DNA from: JBCCFK01 sp965262315
GTDB taxonomy: Bacteria > Actinomycetota > Acidimicrobiia > Acidimicrobiales > UBA8592
Assembly (NCBI GenBank): GCA_965262315.1
Contig: CBDHFJ010000046.1
Location: forward strand, 1-8,976
Direction: 5' to 3'
Length of the DNA: 8,976 nucleotides
Position 1 is the stretch's first letter, and each line of letters opens with the position of its first letter. The translations under genes and the position numbers were made by a program. This document shows positions 6,622 to 8,976 of this stretch, piece after piece. The notes under the pieces are model-generated. The model saw only the letters and a program-made list of their open reading frames with translations. It ran no database searches and was not told where the DNA came from.

Positions 6622-7766
6622 GTGGGATCGACGAAGAACGCGGGGATGTCGGTGCCGTCGGCGATGGCAGCGAGCATCCCGTCGGCCGCCACCAGGGCCT
6701 CGCCGATGGTGACGTCCATGTCGAGGTAGCGATAGGTGCCCAGGCGACCCACGAACGTGACCGCCTTCTCGGCCCGGGCGAGGGTCAGGTAGCGGTCGAG
6801 CAGTTCCTTGTCGTCGACGAGACGGATCGGGTAGTAGGGAATGTCGTCGGGTTCGCACAGCCGGCTGTACTCACGGAAGGCCACCGTGCGCTCGTGTTCC
6901 TCCCACGGCGAGAAGTGCTTGTGCTCCGAGATCCGGGTGTAGGGCACGGACTGGTCGCCGTAGTTCATCACCGAACAGCCCTGGAAGTCGCCCTCGGCGT
7001 CGATGCGTTCGAAGTCGAGCGTCCGGTAGCCGAGCCGACCCTCGGTGTGGCCGAACCAGGCGTCGAGGGGCCCGGTCCAGATCACGTGGTCGAACTCGTC
7101 GCGGGCGGTGGCCGGGTCGAGGCTGCTCGACAGATGCACCTCGATGCCCGGGTGGTCGAGGATCGCCTCCACGATCGGCGTGTAGCCGTCCTTGGGCATG
7201 GCCTGATGGGGGTGGTTGAAGTAGCTGTCGTCGTAGTTGAACCGCACGGGCAACCGCTTGAGGATCGACGCGGGGAGCTGGGTGGGATCGAGCCCCCACT
7301 GCTTGCGCGTGTACCCCTCGAAGAAGGCCTCGTAGATCTCGCGGCCGACGAACTTGAGCGCCTGCTCCTCGAAGTTGGCGGGCTCGTCGATGGTGTCGTC
7401 GGCCTTGTCGGCGATGAAGTCTCGGGCCTCGGCCGGGCTCAGCGACAGCCCGAAGAGCTGGTTGATGGTCAGCAGGTTGATGGGCATGAGATAGACCTGC
7501 CCGCCGACCGTGGTCCGCACCCGGTGGTTGAACGGGATCATCTCGCCGAAGCGGTTGACGTACGCCCACACCCGCTCGTTCTCGGTGTGGAAGATGTGCG
7601 GGCCGTACCGGTGGAGGGTCACCCCGCTGGTGTCGTCGCGCTCGGTGTAGCAGTTGCCGCCGACGTGATCGCGTTGTTCGTGGATGACGACGCGATGGCC
7701 GGACTCGGCCAACTCACGGCCGACGACGGCGCCCGAGAACCCTGCTCCTGCGATGGCGAAGTCCAT
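6618..7766 (-). CDS. glf: UDP-galactopyranose mutase
   Basis: Glf is the flavoenzyme that interconverts UDP-galactopyranose and UDP-galactofuranose, the only known route to the galactofuranose donor; it acts in the cytoplasm. The 382-residue length is normal. The N-terminal FAD-binding GAGFSGAVVG is at 7-16, with the acidic strand end and GGN at 36-38. Family motifs follow: YGPHIFHT at 54-61, FEGYTRKQWG at 149-158, RLPVRFNYDDSYF at 171-183, YTRISEHKHF at 276-285, YYPI at 311-314 and GRLGTYRYLDMD at 340-351. Active-site counterparts Trp157, Arg171, Arg278, Tyr347 and Asp349 are all present, so it should be active. ATG 7766 is the only good start: the FAD strand follows at once and the reading-frame extension to 8333 runs into the next gene. 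Its stop overlaps the sulfotransferase start by ATGA, and the GlfT2-like gene downstream is the likely consumer of its product. Confidence 0.97.
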   Translation of the reverse strand: MDFAIAGAGFSGAVVGRELAESGHRVVIHEQRDHVGGNCYTERDDTSGVTLHRYGPHIFHTENERVWAYVNRFGEMIPFNHRVRTTVGGQVYLMPINLLTINQLFGLSLSPAEARDFIADKADDTIDEPANFEEQALKFVGREIYEAFFEGYTRKQWGLDPTQLPASILKRLPVRFNYDDSYFNHPHQAMPKDGYTPIVEAILDHPGIEVHLSSSLDPATARDEFDHVIWTGPLDAWFGHTEGRLGYRTLDFERIDAEGDFQGCSVMNYGDQSVPYTRISEHKHFSPWEEHERTVAFREYSRLCEPDDIPYYPIRLVDDKELLDRYLTLARAEKAVTFVGRLGTYRYLDMDVTIGEALVAADGMLAAIADGTDIPAFFVDPT

Positions 7767-7773
7767 GCGCTGG

Positions 7774-7779
7774 AGGCTA
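7774..7779 (-). promoter_or_regulatory. -10 hexamer TAGCCT of glf, leaderless type
   Basis: TAGCCT fits TANNNT and ends seven bases before the glf ATG at 7766. There is no Shine-Dalgarno in between, so a leaderless glf transcript is likely. It lies in the 50-bp gap after the secreted-protein gene, so glf may have its own promoter besides read-through. No clear -35. Confidence 0.4.
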
Positions 7780-7816
7780 CCGGCGACGTTCTGCGGGCGG
7801 CCGGACCCGCCGAGCG

Positions 7817-8797
7817 TCAGGACCCGGGGCGGTAGGCGGGGCGAACGCGCATCGAGTCGGGCGCCGCCATCATCAGCTCGGACTGCACGAACTCGAAGTC
7901 CGATCCGGTGAGCGTGCGGAGGGTCCGGAGGTCGTCGTTGTCCCAACGTGGGCTCGGCGCACCCGACAGGTAGAAGGCCGAGCCGTTGTCGACGATGATC
8001 GCCCCATGGGTCTGCAGGGCCTCGACCACGACCCGCGCCTGGGGCGGGAAGTCGGCCGGGTCGACGTGGTCGCCCAGACGCAACCACGCCCCCATCGGTG
8101 GCGCGTCGAGGCTGTCGGTCGAGCCCGCGTCGTGCGTTGCCGGCCAGACGTGGGCGCGACGGGTGACGGGGGCGGTCATGCGGATCACATGGGTGATCTC
8201 GCCGCGGGCGACCTCGCGGTAGCGGACGAGCCCGGGCATCATCGGCAGGCCGCTGGCGTCGGCGGACGTCCACCCGTCGGGTCGGAGCTGGTTGGAGCGG
8301 AGGTTCCACTTCACGCCGGAGCCGGCGGTCCACCGCCCGTTCGAGTCACGGTCGACGTCGAACAGCTCGAAGAGTCGACAGCGGGACTTCTGGTGGATGA
8401 GCACGTGGCGATCGCCGGTCGCGTCGGGCCCACCCTCGATACGGGGGTTGTCCGGGATCGGGTAGCGCTGGCGGTCGCTCTCGGAGGCGTAGAGAAAGCT
8501 CACCCTGCTGCGCGGCTGGTTCCGTCCGACCTTGGTGACCGGGATGCCGATGGGACCGCCGTTCCACCGGCCGCTGCCGAAGTCCGGATGGGCGTTCCGG
8601 TCGGCACCCATGGTGGCGATCCAGTCATCGGAGCTCGGGTGCACGGGCAGGCCGCTCACGTCGGCGTACCAGAAGCTGCTCCGGGGAAACAGCCGACAGG
8701 GCCGCTCCTGGGCCGCCGCCGTCGGCGTCAACGGTGACAACAGCGTTGCCAGGACAGCCGCCACGACCGCTCCGAGCACGAACACCTTCCACCGCAT
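7817..8797 (-). CDS. Secreted protein of unknown function with two cysteines
   Basis: The 326-residue product starts with a classical signal peptide: MRWK, a hydrophobic core at about 5-21, and an AAA cleavage site before Gln30, so it should be exported. The mature part resembles a widespread but uncharacterised family of secreted actinobacterial proteins, with segments such as FWYADVSGLPVHP (42-54), HPDFGSGRWNGGPIGIP (70-86), PIPDNPRIEGGPDATGDRHV (113-132), LRPDGWTSADASGLP (171-185), VWPATHD (217-223) and DNGSAFYLSGAPSPRW (270-285). I recall the family from memory and know no function. Only two cysteines are seen, Cys34 and Cys140, which could form a disulfide outside the cell. No catalytic motif or cell-wall anchor was recognised. 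ATG 8797 is chosen because it places the signal peptide at the N-terminus; a reading from 8962 would add 55 residues of non-secretory, Arg/Pro-rich sequence. It sits 50 bp upstream of glf on the same strand, perhaps as the first gene of the cluster. Confidence 0.85.
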   Translation of the reverse strand: MRWKVFVLGAVVAAVLATLLSPLTPTAAAQERPCRLFPRSSFWYADVSGLPVHPSSDDWIATMGADRNAHPDFGSGRWNGGPIGIPVTKVGRNQPRSRVSFLYASESDRQRYPIPDNPRIEGGPDATGDRHVLIHQKSRCRLFELFDVDRDSNGRWTAGSGVKWNLRSNQLRPDGWTSADASGLPMMPGLVRYREVARGEITHVIRMTAPVTRRAHVWPATHDAGSTDSLDAPPMGAWLRLGDHVDPADFPPQARVVVEALQTHGAIIVDNGSAFYLSGAPSPRWDNDDLRTLRTLTGSDFEFVQSELMMAAPDSMRVRPAYRPGS

Positions 8798-8803
8798 CAC
8801 CCC

Positions 8804-8809
8804 AGCATG
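8804..8809 (-). promoter_or_regulatory. Possible -10 hexamer CATGCT of the secreted-protein gene
   Basis: CATGCT differs by one base from TANNNT and ends six bases before the ATG at 8797, the same spacing as at the other leaderless-looking starts. The flank up to 8976 has no better candidate: no TA dinucleotide was seen on the minus strand there. A GTG directly before the ATG is an alternative start one codon earlier. Confidence 0.28.
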
Positions 8810-8946
8810 GTCGACGCGCCGCCCCTCCACCTTGAGCCACTTGGGTCGAATCGGCCGGGCGGGTCGGAAGCTCGGCTCCGCACGCGACGACACAAACGGC
8901 CGACCGTGTGGTCTGATGGTCCTCGTCGGGTGAGCCATCGGTCCCG

Positions 8947-8962
8947 GTGCCGTCAACGGCAC
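8947..8962. repeat. Perfect inverted repeat, seven-base arms
   Basis: GTGCCGT and ACGGCAC flank a two-base centre; as RNA this would be a six-pair stem with a four-base loop. No T tract follows on either strand. It could be a protein-binding dyad upstream of the secreted-protein gene, or the terminator of a gene lying beyond the window edge. Function unknown. Confidence 0.3.
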
Positions 8963-8976
8963 GAGCGAGCCGCCGA

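Larger units (their letters stand above)
8798..8976. other. Right-flank non-coding stretch
   Basis: About 180 bp remain upstream of the secreted-protein gene. Both strands can be read open in places, but nothing codes for recognisable protein; the in-frame extension to 8962 is Arg/Pro-rich and precedes a signal peptide, so I treat it as non-coding. It contains the candidate promoter next to the gene and one dyad at 8947-8962. Confidence 0.5.

Noticed and set aside
4523..6729. Two long plus-strand open frames of nearly 400 codons each (4523-5701 and 5533-6729).
   Set aside because: They are antisense shadows of the two sulfotransferase genes, which carry PAPS-binding motifs; the shadow products show only low-complexity Val/Gly/Glu/Arg sequence.
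6622..6858. A 79-codon N-terminal extension of the sulfotransferase that overlaps glf.
   Set aside because: The extension is glf sequence in another frame; the family starts just before the P-loop and the ATGA overlap gives a natural start.
7767..8333. An upstream extension of glf by 189 codons.
   Set aside because: It overlaps the secreted-protein gene in another frame and would put an Arg/Pro-rich stretch before the FAD-binding strand, which is N-terminal in this family.

Overview
The window is very GC-rich, with strong G/C bias at third codon positions. It is almost fully coding and uses starts that look leaderless. This, together with a GlfT2-type galactofuranosyltransferase beside UDP-galactopyranose mutase, points to an actinobacterium. 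The style suggests a non-mycobacterial lineage such as Acidimicrobiia, but the lineage is inferred and no marker gene is present. There is no sign of phage, insertion sequence, CRISPR, tRNA or rRNA.

Layout, left to right. (1) 1-1507, minus: the N-terminal 502 residues of a large, probably two-domain family-2 glycosyltransferase, cut by the window edge. (2) 1585-2478, plus: a compact family-2 glycosyltransferase, divergent from (1) and convergent with the rest. (3) A minus-strand cluster read from right to left: a secreted two-cysteine protein of unknown function (7817-8797), glf (6618-7766), a PAPS-type sulfotransferase overlapping glf by ATGA (5593-6621), a second, divergent sulfotransferase (4382-5524), and a GlfT2-like polymerising galactofuranosyltransferase (2493-4304). 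Intergenic gaps are 14 to 77 bp; the right flank (8798-8976) holds no gene that I can support.

How the genes may work together. Glf would convert UDP-galactopyranose to UDP-galactofuranose, and the GlfT2-like enzyme would use it to extend a galactofuranose chain. The two sulfotransferases are interleaved with this pair, one of them translationally linked to glf, so they are candidates to sulfate that glycan or its carrier. The two GT2 enzymes could add other sugars. The locus therefore reads as a cell-envelope or capsular polysaccharide module, possibly making a sulfated galactofuranan. The enzyme families are recognised from sequence motifs; the sulfated product is a hypothesis. The initiating galactofuranosyltransferase (GlfT1 type), the exporter and PAPS synthesis genes are not in the window.
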